Source: Argopecten irradians
Taxonomy: Eukaryota; Mollusca; Bivalvia; Pectinida; Pectinidae
Reading direction: 5' to 3'
DNA: 64,000 nucleotides
Assembly: GCF_041381155.1 (NCBI RefSeq)
Contig: NC_091140.1
Span: 20,116,864-20,180,863 of the forward strand
A model generated the notes under the pieces. It was not told the origin of the DNA and ran no database searches. It saw only the letters and a program-made list of their open reading frames with translations. The position numbers and the translations under genes were made by a program. Of this stretch, positions 11,301 through 24,800 are shown in pieces (position 1 is the first letter of the stretch; the number at the start of each line of letters is the position of its first letter).

Positions 11301-13891
11301 CACTGTGGCAGTAAGAGATATAAGGTGTGTACTCCACTGACGCAGTAAGAGATATAAGGTGTGTACTCCACTGACAGGTGGTAAGTAAGAGATATAAGGT
11401 GTGTACTCCACTGGGGCAGTAAGAGATATAAGGTGTGTACTCCACTGACGCAGTAAGTGATATAAGGTGTGTACTCCACTGACGCAGTAAGTGATATAAG
11501 GTGTGTACTCCACTGGGGCAGTAAGAGATATAAGGTGTGTACTCCACTGGGGCAGTAAGAGATATAAGGTGTGTACTCCACTTGGGCAGTAAGAGATATA
11601 AGGTGTGTACTCCAATAGGGCAGTAAGAGATATAAGGTGTGTACTCCACTAGGGCAGTAAGAGATATAAGGTGTGTACTCCAAGGACGCAGTAAGAGATA
11701 TAAGGTGTGTACTCCACTGGGGCAGTAAGAGATATAAGGTGTGTACTCCACTGGGGCAGTAAGAGATATAAGGTGTGTACTCCACTGGGGCAGTAAGAGA
11801 TATAAGGTGTGTACTCCACTGGGGCAGTAAGAGATATAAGGTGTGTACTCCACTGGGGCAGTAAGAGATATAAGGTGTGTACTCCACTGGGGCAGTAAGA
11901 GATATAAGGTGTGTACTCCACTGGGGCAGTAAGAGATATAAGGTGTGTACTCCACTGGGGCAGTAAGAGATATAAGGTGTGTACTCCACTGGGCAGTAAG
12001 AGATATAAGGTGTGTACTCCACTGGGGCAGTAAGAGATATAAGGTGTGTACTCCACTGGGGCAGTAAAGAGATATAAGGTGTGTACTCCACTGACGCAGT
12101 AAGAGATATAAGGTGTGTACTCCACTGGGGCAGTAAGTGATATAAGGTGTGTACTCCACTGGGGCAGTAAGAGATATAAGGTGTGTACTCCACTGGGCAG
12201 TAAGAGATATAAGGTGTGTACTCCACTGGGGCAGTAAGAGATATAAGGTGTGTACTCCACTGGGCAGTAAGAGATATAAGGTGTGTACTCCACTGGGCAG
12301 GTAAGAGATAATAAGGTGTGTACTCCACTGACGCAGTAAGAGATATAAGGTGTGTACTCCACTAGGGCACGCAGTAAGAGATATAAGGTGTGTACTCCAC
12401 TGGGGCAGTAAGAGATATAAGGTGTGTACTCCACTGGGGCAGTAAGAGATATAAGGTGTGTACTCCACTGGGCAGTAAGTGATATAAGGTGTGTACTCCA
12501 CTGGGGCAGTAAGTGATATAAGGTGTGTACTCCACTGGGGCAGTAAGAGATATAAGGTGTGTACTCCACTGGGGCAGTAAGAGATATAAGGTGTGTACTC
12601 CACTGGGGCAGTAAGAGATATAAGGTGTGCAGTAAGTGATATAATGTGTGTAGCAGTAAGAGATATAAGGTGTGTACTCCACTGGGGCAGTAAGTGATAT
12701 AAGGTGTGTACTCCACTGGGGCAGTAAGAGATATAAGGTGTGTACTCCACTGGGGCAGTAAGAGATATAAGGTGTGTACTCCACTGGGGCAGTAAGAGAT
12801 ATAAGGGTGTGTACTCCACTGGGGCAGTATGAGATATAAGGTGTGTACTCCACTGGGGCAGTAAGTGATATAAGGTGTGTACTCCACTGGGGCAGTATGA
12901 GATATAAGGTGTGTACTCCACTGGGGCAGTAAGTGATATAAGGTGTGTACTCCACTGGGGCAGTAAGTGATATAAGGTGTGTACTCCACTGGGCAGTAAG
13001 AGATATAAGGTGTGTACTCCACTGGGGCAGTAAGAGATATAAGGTGTGTACTCCACTGGGGCAGTAAGTGATATAAGGTGTGTACTCCACTGACGCAGTA
13101 AGTGATATAAGGTGTGTACTCCACTGGGGCAGTAAGAGATATAAGGTGTGTACTCCACTGGGGCAGTAAGAGATATAAGGTGTGTACTCCACTGGGGCAG
13201 TAAGAGATATAAGGTGTGTACTCCACTGGGGCAGTAAGAGATATAAGGTGTGTACTCCACTGGGGCAGTAAGTGATATAAGGTGTGTACTCCACTGGGGC
13301 AGTAAGAGATATAAGGTGTGTACTCCACTGGGGCAGTAAGAGATATAAGGTGTGTACTCCACTGGGGCAGTAAGAGATATAAGGTGTCCAGTAAGAGATA
13401 TAAGGTGTGTACTCCACTGGGGCAGTAAGTGATATAAGGTGTGTACTCCACTGGGGCAGTAAGTGATATAAGGTGTGTACTCCACTGGGGCAGTAAGAGA
13501 TATAAGGTGTGTACTCCACTGGGGCAGTAAGTGATATAAGGTGTGTACTCCACTGGGGCAGTAAGAGATATAAGGTGTGTACTCCACTGGGGCAGTAAGA
13601 GATATAAGGTGTGTACTCCACTGGGGCAGTAAGAGATATAAGGTGTGTACTCCACTGACGCAGTAAGAGATATAAGGTGTGTACTCCACTGGGGCAGTAA
13701 GTGATATAAGGTGTGTACTCCACTGGGGCAGTAAGAGATATAAGGTGTGTACTCCACTGGGGCAGTAAGAGATATAAGGTGTGTACTCCACTGGGGCAGT
13801 AAGAGATATAAGGTGTGTACTCCACTGACGCAGTAAGAGATATAAGGTGTGTACTCCACTGGGGCAGTAAGTGATATAAGGTGTGTACTCC
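8342..13891. repeat. 34-bp minisatellite array (array B)
   Basis: About 163 head-to-tail copies of a 34-bp unit: GGTGTGTACTCCACTGGGGC followed by AGTAAGAGATATAA. Common variants are ACTGACGCAG or ACTAGGGCAG in place of ACTGGGGCAG, and GTGATATAA in place of GAGATATAA. Scattered units carry insertions or deletions. It abuts array A directly, and both units contain TACTCC, so they may share an ancestor. The minus strand of the unit has no stop codon in any frame, which leaves open frames as long as 3.7 kb. These look like a by-product of the repeat. The array ends cleanly in unique sequence at 13892. Confidence 0.97.
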
Positions 13892-15873
13892 TGAAGACTA
13901 AAGGGAGAGCGACATCCAACTTAAAAGCCACACAGTAAACCTCAATGTAGCGTTATACAATCCTTTTGATGTACATCAAAGGATCAAATTACCTGCCTCC
14001 AGTTTTACTATAAGATAGTCCAGGGGTGGATACAATGTCAGTGATAGTAACCCCTGGAGTATTGAGTATGGCAGTTAGGTCACAGAAATACCAACTACTC
14101 AAACTTTCATTAGGACCTCTTATTACTGATGTATACACAACTTTTAAGATACTTTCAGTCTACATCTATGGTTCCTTTAAATCTCTCGACCAAAAGATTT
14201 TGTTCTGATTTGGCACAGTAAAATTATGATAAAATCCTAATTACAACTATTAACATTACAAAATATGTTCAGAATATTCCTTTTTTCATTTCTTTAATCA
14301 TGGTCATTATGTTATTATATTACATATACATAACTCCATTATGAAATACATTTTATAATCACAACCCCATTTAATGGGTATGCCTACTCAAAAGGGTAGA
14401 TAACTCTTATAGTGCTGTCAAAGGGAGATAATTCTACATCACAAAAGGAATGCAGAGTGATGCTGTAAGTTTTGTCTTCTAATCTTGATTCTTAACTTGT
14501 GGTTCAAACACTTTTTAAAATAGCTTAATTGATTAGGCATAATCACTCAATCAAAATATAAATTATAATTAAAAAATAACAAATACATGTAAACATTGAG
14601 TGAAAAGACACGTTTAAAAAAATGTAATTTATAACAAGACAATAACAGCGATTGAGATATGAATATATGGACATGAAACTTCAATCAAGTGAACATAAAT
14701 ATCACAGTCTTAAATCAGAACTACAGCATGTAGCTGACACAACAACACACATAATATCAGGTTTTGATGCCTTGTTACCCAACATCAACTCAAATTACAC
14801 AGTGGATCAAATTACATGTAGAAATGAAATACAATATTATATATTATATGTAAACGAACCTGAGGAGAAAATATTGATTAATAGATTTATTCTAGGAAAC
14901 AAATTTCAACTGATTCACAATGGAAAATGCAGCATGAAAAACTTTTCAACTCTGATTTATACTGGATGTGTATATGTACATATATTTATTTATACAGAGC
15001 AGAAATTGTTCATAGGATTACGACAATTCAATAAACTTCTGGCATAGATTTAAGATGACTGCCCCTCATAGGTATCATATACTTAGCTTGGTTTTAATTC
15101 TATTATGCATACACTTGTATCTACTCACTCCGTTTAAAATGACTGTTTTATAAACACCACAGTACATGTGTTGTTCAAATCACACGTGTGTTTCAAGAGA
15201 TTTACATATACAGTACTAGTGCTGTAAATAATATACTAGTATGTGTACATATTTTAGCAATGATCATCTCCTCATGTTTTTCTCACTACATTAACAGTAT
15301 TCATAAAATGACCTCTGCCTGAAATTTAATGAAAACAAAGAGTAACAGAGAAGTTATAAATTAATAATATGTTGTCATGGTGACATATACATATTTTCAT
15401 TTAAAGAATGAAATTTCAAAATTTTAACCAAATAAAACTGTCACTGTAAAAGCCCTTTGTAATGACTCCAGTTTACAAGCTGTAAAAATGTATTAATATA
15501 CAAGAGACCCACCTGGAGCCATGACAGTCATACCTGACAAATTTCAGCAAAGTTCCCCTTTTGGAGCCCCGTCCCTCTGTCTTCTGATGTAAATACGATA
15601 TGATTTTCCACTCCCAATGATACTTCACACCTTTGGTTGTAATCCATGGAAGCTTGGAGAAGTAGGATTTTTAAGCAAAAACCAGTTTCCCCTTTTGAAG
15701 CCCCAGCCCTCATAATGTCCCTTGAGGTTGGAGCAGCTGCAATGAGGTAATAAAGAAGTTGGCTTTTGGATGAAATAGTCTAGGTTATGCTTGACTCATC
15801 GCAAAGGCAAATAACAACATGACCTAAAAACATGCAATTGAAGAGATATGCAGTCCGTGAGATAGGCAGGATT
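13892..15873. other. Intergenic, with repeat fragment
   Basis: No gene was recognised. It is mostly AT-rich sequence and probably includes the 3' UTR of the minus-strand HSPA12 gene. Positions about 15510-15720 carry CCCCTTTTGGAGCCCC and a second CCCCTTTTGAAGCCCC, resembling the GC-rich interspersed repeat found in the HSPA12 intron. A 131-codon frame at 14652-15047 (+) is not similar to any family I know and has ordinary AT-rich composition. Confidence 0.5.
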
Positions 15874-18800
15874 TCACTTCCCTTTCTTTTTTTCAACATT
15901 TTCAAGAGCATCTAACTTAACTTTTACGTGTTTTTTGGAGGTCTCGTCCACTCCCTCAAACACCAACTCTGTTTTACCAAAGTGCAGACTGACTGTGACC
16001 TTCCTGTCCTTACCACCAGTGGTATCTGGCATCTCCACCAGCATTTTACCTAAGTAGTGACACCCTGTGGTGTACTTAGGATCTTTCTTATCTGTGTAAA
16101 ATAAGCTGACAGTCATTCCCGTCATGTCCGCAGTCAGAGCATACACTTCTGTCTCGACAGTGTCTCCAACACGTATCAAAGTATCCTTCTCTACCAGCTT
16201 ATTGAAGACGTGTTGACAGTAGTCTGGACGTTTTTTGTCCCGCATTTGCTCATCATCAAAGTCTTTAAGGAAGAATCTGCTTACCTCTGCACCATAGGTG
16301 TATCTGCTGATACGAGCAGACACAATGCCTGGATTATGTCCGTACAAGACAGCTCCCTTCAGCACCGCCAGACCAGAATCTTGGGGAATCACCACTTTCT
16401 TGCCTGTGAGAATGGTTTTAACCGCCTCTTGTATTATCTTGCTCTCAGAGAACCCTCCAACCAATATCACATTATGGACTCCCATGGTCTCCTTTTTCTT
16501 AAATAATTTGGAAAAATGTTCCTGGATATTTTTCACAGAAGGATCAAAAAACTCCTTAACCTTTGAAACTGGTATCTTGACCCTACCACTTTTTACATTC
16601 AGAGTTCCTTTCCTGATGGTGTTCTGCAATTTCTTTGCTGAAGCCTCTTCAACATATTCACTCAAAGCTCCTAAATTTATTTTAATTCCAATGCTGCCTC
16701 CGTCTTGGTCAGTTTTCAGTTCTCGTTTCTGTTGCTCGATGGCCCGTTCAAAGTCTAGCTGTTCCGCTTTGCACTCATCAAAGACATCCTTCATCTTGTC
16801 TTTACCTACAAGTTGCTCAATGAACTTCCAGAATTCCTGATTGACAGTCATCCCTCCCCATGCTTCACCAGAGGCACACAAAACTTCCTGGATACTGCCA
16901 TCTGCCATCACTTCTCTCACAGTAAAATCAGCAGTACCCCCTAAAACACACAATCCTTTTAAATAATATTTTGCTGTTAACTGGCATATATTGTGTGTGA
17001 TTGAATAATAACTTTGGCACATTTCATGAACTTGAAAACACACATAGGTCAAACTTGACCAAGAGATCTAAATTATGAAATTGCAATGCCATGAAAATTG
17101 TGTGTAAAAACATGAAATTAAGTCGCCGCGAAAGGAGGTTGGTTTACAGTACAGTATAAATAAATACTATTTATCCTGTACTGTCCCACATATTGACCGA
17201 TAACTACTGCCGAATAAACTTGTGCTTTTTCTAACTAGACCCATTTTGTTTCAGTGATATATCACACTGAAAAGAATTACGGATACTATTTGTGAATGCG
17301 CTGATATATTTCCCACGGCAGTAAAAAGGAGTACACTCTCATTCGGTTTAGTGAATGAATCTTTACCTCTGCATCAAAGAAGCATCTCGCTTCAAGCGAA
17401 ACCAAGTAAATAACTGTCAATTTGTTTTCGTTTTGAATGCCATAATGGTTGCAGGATAAACAGAATACACGGCTTCTATCTTACAACACAAGTTTTATTT
17501 TGGTGCTCCATATGGAAAGCCGAGATGACTCAGCAAAACCTCATCATCTCGGCTTTCCTAAGTCTCGCACCAAAATAAACATTGTATTATAAGATACTGA
17601 CCATGTATTCTCTATATATATGAAGGTACAAAAATGAAGGATAAGAAATATAATTGCTACAATAAGAAATATCATTCATATATATTTTTGTGTGATGTTT
17701 GAATTCTTCATTATCTATATGCAGTATGGTGCAATCATGATCTGATCAACATATGTTGTTTCATCACGATGTTAAGACAAAATTTATATTTAAATATGTG
17801 TTGTTATTAAAAATCTACATCCTGAATTAAAAGACATGTAAGAATTTACCTAAAAACTATACACAGTTGTGTTAAGCTGTAAGAATGTGTCCTTGACCTA
17901 CCTCCAAGGTCAGAAACCATGTACTTTGTTCCAGGATCATACGAGGTGAGAAAGACATCTCCTTCATCCCCAGTTTTTCGTTGGACGGCAATTTCCTTGC
18001 AGTAAACTGATGCAGCCTCTGGCTCCAGAGCAAAGAGCAAATGTTCATCCTTTATACCGGCCTTCAAAAGAAAATTTATACATGATCAAGATATCCGGTC
18101 TATAATTTAATTTTGCAGTTATTTATTCTGGGTCTCCGATTCTTGTATAGTCCATTATATCTGTTGAATCTAATTTTGTTTTGAATCACAATACTTCAAA
18201 AATTGAAAGAAAATAAAAAACAATTCATCCATTTTGTATTTAATTTGCAAAAATAGCAAACAAAGGGCCATAACTCTAGAAGATAAAGTCGTTGCAAAAA
18301 GCAATTCATGTAAACACAACTTCATGTCAGGGTATTTAAACCTTCTGAGTGTGAAAAGGAAGAATCGATATCAAAGTGTATGATGTACGTATTATGAATA
18401 AGATGGAATAGGACCTTATATATTTTACAAGTAGGAATAACAACTAGGGAGCTATACCCTGTCAAACATAACAGATGTCTAGTTACCTTGACAGCAGCCT
18501 CTCTCATGAACTGTTTAGCCGAGTTGTCCCAGATAGCAGGCACCGTCAGTACCCATGTGATGGTGTCGTCTGTTGGCTTCACTGCTGCATGCTTCAGTGA
18601 ATCCATTAACATATTCTTGAAAAATTTGATAGATTCTGCAAATATTGTGAGGGCGAGGACTTCCTGGCCCTGGTCATCTTTTATCTTTGTGTCTCGTGAA
18701 AGTTTCACCTGAAAAACACATCACTGTTGTAAGATGTTTTCTTTCTCAATAATTTTTGCAGTAAATATATCTTAACTAAGAACATTTTAATTTCTTTTCC

Positions 18801-21800
18801 TTTGTTAGTAATACTGGTAGAACTCAAAGAAGGTTTATTATATAAACTAGAGCTTTGTTTTACTGATTTTATGCCTGAAAATTGGGAAACACATTTTTGT
18901 TTGTCTGACATTATCTTATTCACTCCTGAAAATACGTTTTCAACTCTTCTAAATTAAGCTGAAACAGTTAACAATGAAACGATGTAGGGTTACATCAACT
19001 TCAATAAAGATCTTGAGGATTTATTCGTTAGAATCTCCAGATAGGCCAAATCCAGTCTAAATATTATCAAGTCTCTAGCTACTCTTTATGCCTCTCAGTT
19101 CTTGGCAATATGTCATTCAAAGATTTTAGATTTTTGAATGGAGGTCAAGGTCATTCATTTTAACAAATATGGAAGACATTCGTCCCAACATGTTACAGAT
19201 GCAATATCAGGTCTCTAGGCTTCTTTATTTTTAAGAAAATGTCCTTAAAAGTTAATGGAGAGACCCGTAGACGATGGAAGGACAACGGACGCCACACCAC
19301 AGAACAAGCTCACTTGTCCTTTTAAAACCAACAATGTTTGTCTTATACACTAAGTTACTACAAATACCATATTAAAAAAAAACAATAGAATTCTGCAAGA
19401 CTCCACTATAACTTTTTAAGGACTTGCCCTGTTGTGCAGGTGACCTATACCTACCTGCCCGACTGGAAATTTGACTTGCCCAATAAATTTTGTTGAAAAA
19501 TAATAACAATTCTGTAATATGCATTTTAGACAGTTATATATATATGTTCTATTCAGATAAGCAATAAACTGTTCCTACTCTTTATTTCCCCTGCACAGGA
19601 CATGGGTGTCACGGCCCCATCATGCCCCTGGGGGATCAGAGCCAAAATTTATACAAATTTCATGTAAACTTCCCCCAAGATGTTTGTTCAGAATTCCTAT
19701 ACATTTGATCATTTGCAACAAAACTTTTGTTTAAGATAAAAAAAGTCGTTTTATCCTTCAAAAAAAATAAAATTGGGGCCCCTTTGCCCCTCCCCCCCCC
19801 GGCATTAAACAGGGATCCCAGGGTCATAAATTATACAATTTACAATTTCAATTTTCCCCATTCCCCACATGTTTGAGGGGCAAACGGAGGTGTTATATTT
19901 TTGATTGCCTATCAAATATTCCGCTTAGTTTCAGAGATAGAAGAAGTCTTCTGGAAAATAAAGGATAAATAGCCTAAATTGACCCATTTTAGACCCCGCC
20001 CCTCTTTGCCCCCCAGGGGGGAGCCGGCCAGACTACAAATCATATGATATTAAAAGCTATCTGCCAGGCTAATTATTGTTATCCCATGGACTTTTTCCAA
20101 TGAAAAGTCGCAATGAAATAGCCAAAATTTTTCCCAATTGGACCCCGCCCCCAGCCCCCGGGGTGTCCCCCAGGGTCATTAACAATTTTGAATCCCCCAC
20201 CAATGACCTTTCTATTGATACCATACAAAAATTATTCCATTACATTGCATGCTTCAGAGACAAAGTAATTTTTAGAAGAATTTTACCTATATTTTTAGCC
20301 TAATTGACACCCATTTGACTTTTTGCCCCCTATTGCCATTCAGGCCCCCGGGGGTCAGCCAATCATTTGTACAATTTTGAATCCCCTTACCCTATAAGGA
20401 TGCTACCATTGCTATTATTGGATGCAATCCCGCTTTAGTTTGCAGAGAAGAAGTCGTTTATATGGAAATTTAGCTCAAATTGACCCCTTTTGACCCCCCA
20501 ACCCTCAGGCCCCGGGGGGTCAGCCCCATCATTTATACAATTTTGAATCCAAACCCTTATAAGATGTAAACCATTGCCAATATGGTACAATCCCATGCAG
20601 AAGTTCAGAGAAAGAAGTCGTTTATATAGGAAATAGCCAAATTTGACCCCTTTTGGCCCCGCCCCACAGCCCCTGGGGGGTCTGCCCCCATCATTTGGGG
20701 GTCAATTCAATAAAAATTTTACAATCCCCCCCCTCCCCCAAGGATGCTACCATGTGCAAATATTGGTTACAATCCATGAGAACAGTCAGATTTGTTAGAA
20801 AAGCGATTTAAAGGATTTTGGAAATGTACGACGGACACGACGGACGACGTCAGACGACGACGGACGACGGAAACGCGGACGACAGGACGCCGCGGACATG
20901 ACACTCAGCTCAATGGTCCTTCGGACCAGGTGAGCTAAAATCCCTAAAAATCTGGATTGGCCTGCAATAATACGCTCACCTGGCTTTTTGTAAAAAATTA
21001 GTAAGATTGTTTAGAAAAGAATGTTATTTTGCTAAGTAATTTGTCCTTATACCTCAAATTGACCCCTTTGGACCCCTCTTCCTGATCAACGAGGGGGATT
21101 AGATGCCCAATCCCTTCATTTGAAATTTTGAATCCCCACAATTGTTAATATGCAAATTAGACAGTTAATAAATATATGTTCTATCAGCTTAAGCAGATAA
21201 AAGTCGATTTATTTTAGCCAAATTGACCCTATTGAGCCCCGCCCCTCCTGCCCAAAGGGGTCATATCCGGTCATTTATACAATTCAATTCAAATTCCACA
21301 CTGATATTCTTTCTGGGCCATTGCATTATATTGCAATCCATGCTATTATATCTAGAAGAATGCAGCGTTTATATGGAAATTTGTTAAATTGATTGAATTT
21401 TGTGCCCAATTCAGGGGTCAGAAAGAATTTTGCAAAAGTTGATGTTCCTATTCCGCTAAATTAACAACATTCTACTGGCAAAATTGCACAAATGCATGCA
21501 TAAAGTAGTTTTGCAGAGAAAGATTACATTAAAACGGCCAAAACTTTTGACCCCGCCCCTCAGGCTGGCCCCCGGGGGGGTCAACAATTAAACAAGTTCT
21601 GAATTATCAGTCACAAGGAATGTCATGCCAAATCAATCTTTGTATAAATGCAGAATTTAAGAACAATCGTTTATATGGATTAGCCAAATTTATGACCCTA
21701 TTTTGACCCCAGCCCCTTAGCCCCCCGGGGGGTCAGCCCCATAATTTGTACAATTTTTTTTACAAGTAAGGATAAACAACTAGGGAGCTATACCCTGAAA

Positions 21801-24800
21801 AATCCATGATGCTAGTTATATGACAGAATCTCTCATTAAGTTTACCATTGTCCCAGATTAAACCGTCAGTACGCCACCGATGGTGTGTCTGCCCCCGGCT
21901 TACTCTGCAGCCAAAATGTCATTAACATTTTTTGTTCATTTGATAGATTCTGCAAATATTGTGAGGCGAACTTCCTGGCCCAAATCTTTTATCTTTGTGT
22001 CGATTTAAAATTGGTAGTTTCAACTTCAAAAAAACATCACTTGTTGTTCCTTTTCATCAATATTTTTTTTTGTTTACAAGTGAATCTCAAACCCTAGGAA
22101 AATTCAATTTAATTTTTTTTTCACATGTAATATGTAGAACTCAAAGAAGGTTTATATTGATTATATTCTAAATATTTTGTTTTACTGATTTTTTCTGAAA
22201 ATTGGAAAAACCCCCAAAATTTGTCTGACATAGCTTTAGCTCAGATTTTGTTTCTGAAAATTTGATTTGCCAAATCTTCTAAAAATAAGCTGAAACAAAC
22301 AATGAAAACGAAGTAGGTTTACATCAACTTCTCAGATCTTGAGGATTTTTTTCGTTAGAATCTTCACATCCAGATAGCCAATTGTGTCAGTCAAAATTTA
22401 TCAAGTTCTAATTTTGAAAATATGCCTCCAATGTTCTTGGCATTGATCATTCAAAGATTTTCAATACATTTTTGAATCAGGAACAAGTAGTTTTATAGAA
22501 AATAGTAGCCAATTGACCTTTTTGGGCATCTATTGCCCCCTCCTGCCCCCGGGGGTGTTAGCAGATCATTTGTACAATTTTCAAATCCCAGTTCTCAACC
22601 CTTATAAAGGATTACCATTGCCAATTTTAAGAAAATGTCCTCCAGTTATTGAGAAGAAGAAGACGATAAAGGAAATACGGACAACGGACCCACTTTTCAC
22701 CACAGAAACAAGTCTCATTTGTCCTTCAGCAGTGAGCTAAAAACCAACAATGTTTGTCTTAAAACATCTAAGTTTACTTCAAATTACCATATTAAAAATA
22801 CAACAATAGAATTCGGCAAGTCTCACACTATAAATCTTTTGAAGGACCTTGTCCCTGTTGTGAATGTTGACCTTATAACCTACACTGCCCGACTGGAAAA
22901 TTGATCTTGCCCAATAATTTTTGTATGAAAATAATAACAATTTTCGTGTTAATATGCATTTTAGGACAGTTATATTATAAATGTTCAATTATTCAGGATT
23001 AAGCAATAAAAAAATGGTCCTACTGTCCAGTTGGCCTTGTGATAAGGTAGCAGCAGTCCACATAGACATGATGAACTCCCTGACAACTGATTATTTCAAG
23101 GTAATTGAATATTACAGAGTTAGCTACCTTGCAGGTATGGTATCGATTGTTATGTCATATTTTTGTGAGCACAATTCAAATCGTTTTTCTCTGAAAAAAG
23201 TATGATGTATACGCTCGCAAACACATGACTCTCAACAATCAATCACCTACCCGACAAGGACAGTTTATTCTGTAATATGCAATTACAGAATATCTTATTC
23301 TTAGTATGTACACTTTATCAGTGATGATTTACAAGATGATCAGGTGTATAATTATAAACTTTCTACAGGCAAAATCTAAATGTGCACCATAGCGAAAGAT
23401 CAAATTAAATCAACGGAGATCTTGGGCTCTAAGTTGGCACAACTAACCCATTTTTAACATAGATTATCAGTCACAAGATTGTCATTCAAATATAATTCTT
23501 TTATATAATGGTGAATTTTTGATGCATGAACTATAGCAGTTTTGAATAGTTTAACTCCAGACATTTTGTAAAAATCTCACAAACTCAACAGCTTTCAAAA
23601 CAGCCCAAATTTTTTCAATTTTTTTTTTTTTTTTTTAAATCTGTTTATACTTTTCTAAAATCATACATTTTATACAGAAATGCCTTTAGTTACATTTGTT
23701 ATAAACTGTAGGGGTGTACCATACATCAGATTATATACAAAATTACGTTAAAATTTGTGTCGATTAGTGAGGTTCAGAATTGATAAGTGAATATTTGCAG
23801 ATTACAATCATGTTTAAATAAATAAAATTGGTTATAACTTCAGAAAAAATTTCCGTGTTGTTTCCTTTTAAGTACAAATAATAAATTAAAATAATTTTTG
23901 CTTTATCAAGTGAAGGAAACAATAATCAATTGTGCCAGTTCATGTATTTAGGGGTCAAACGGAGGTGCTATTGCCATTGCCTATTCAAATATTCCGCTTA
24001 TTCGAAGCTATATTTCTTCTGGAAAAACCCTAATAAATCTGATGTCAGATAGCTTGATAGCTCAGATTTTTGTTTCAAGGTAATTTGATTTGCGATATCC
24101 AACTCTAAATCAACCTAAACAAGAGGCCCAGAGGGCCTGTATCGCTCACCTGGTTTTTTGTTAGTAATTATCACAAGAATCTGACAATTAGAAAAATAAG
24201 CAAAATTGTACTCCCAAAGTTTAATTTTTGAAATCACAACCATACAATGATGCAATTGATACCATACACATATGCTATCCAATACATAAGGTTCAGAGAC
24301 AAAGTAATTTATTATGAAAATAGTAGCCTAAATTGACCTTTTTGACCTCGCATCTATTGCCATTTAAGGCCCCGGGGTCAGCCCTATCATTTGTTACAAT
24401 TTCAAATCCCAACCCTATAAGGATGCTACCATTGCATTATAAGTGCTCTCTTTCCATTCTTAGTTTGCAGAGAAGAAGTCGTTTATATGGAAATAGCTCT
24501 AAATTTGACCCCTTTTGAACCATCCACCCTTTTTCAGGCTCCCAGGGGGGTCAGCCCCATCATTTGCAAAATTTTGAATCCAAACCAATAAGGATGTAAC
24601 CATTGCATTATGGAGCGCAATCCCATGTTAAGTTGCAGAGAAAAAGTCATTTATATAGGAAATTGACCACTTTTGACCCCGCCCCTCAGGCCCCCGGGGG
24701 TCTGCCCTATCATTTGCTCATATTTGGAATCCCCAGCCTACAAGGATGCTACCATTGCATTATTGGTGCTATACCATGCTTAGTTGCAGTAAAGAAGAAG

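Noticed and set aside
4521-13891. CRISPR array
   Set aside because: Units are contiguous with no unique spacers, the sequence is eukaryotic, and no cas genes are present.
5913-13931. Very long open frames (up to about 1,234 codons) on the minus strand of the arrays
   Set aside because: They are simple translations of 33- and 34-bp tandem units with no unique start, domain or splice context. They are kept as a finding about the repeat, not as genes.
14652-15047. 131-codon open frame that might be a BBS7 exon
   Set aside because: The peptide (MRYEYMDMKLQSSEHKYHSL...) does not match any part of BBS7 that I know and has AT-rich, non-coding-like composition.
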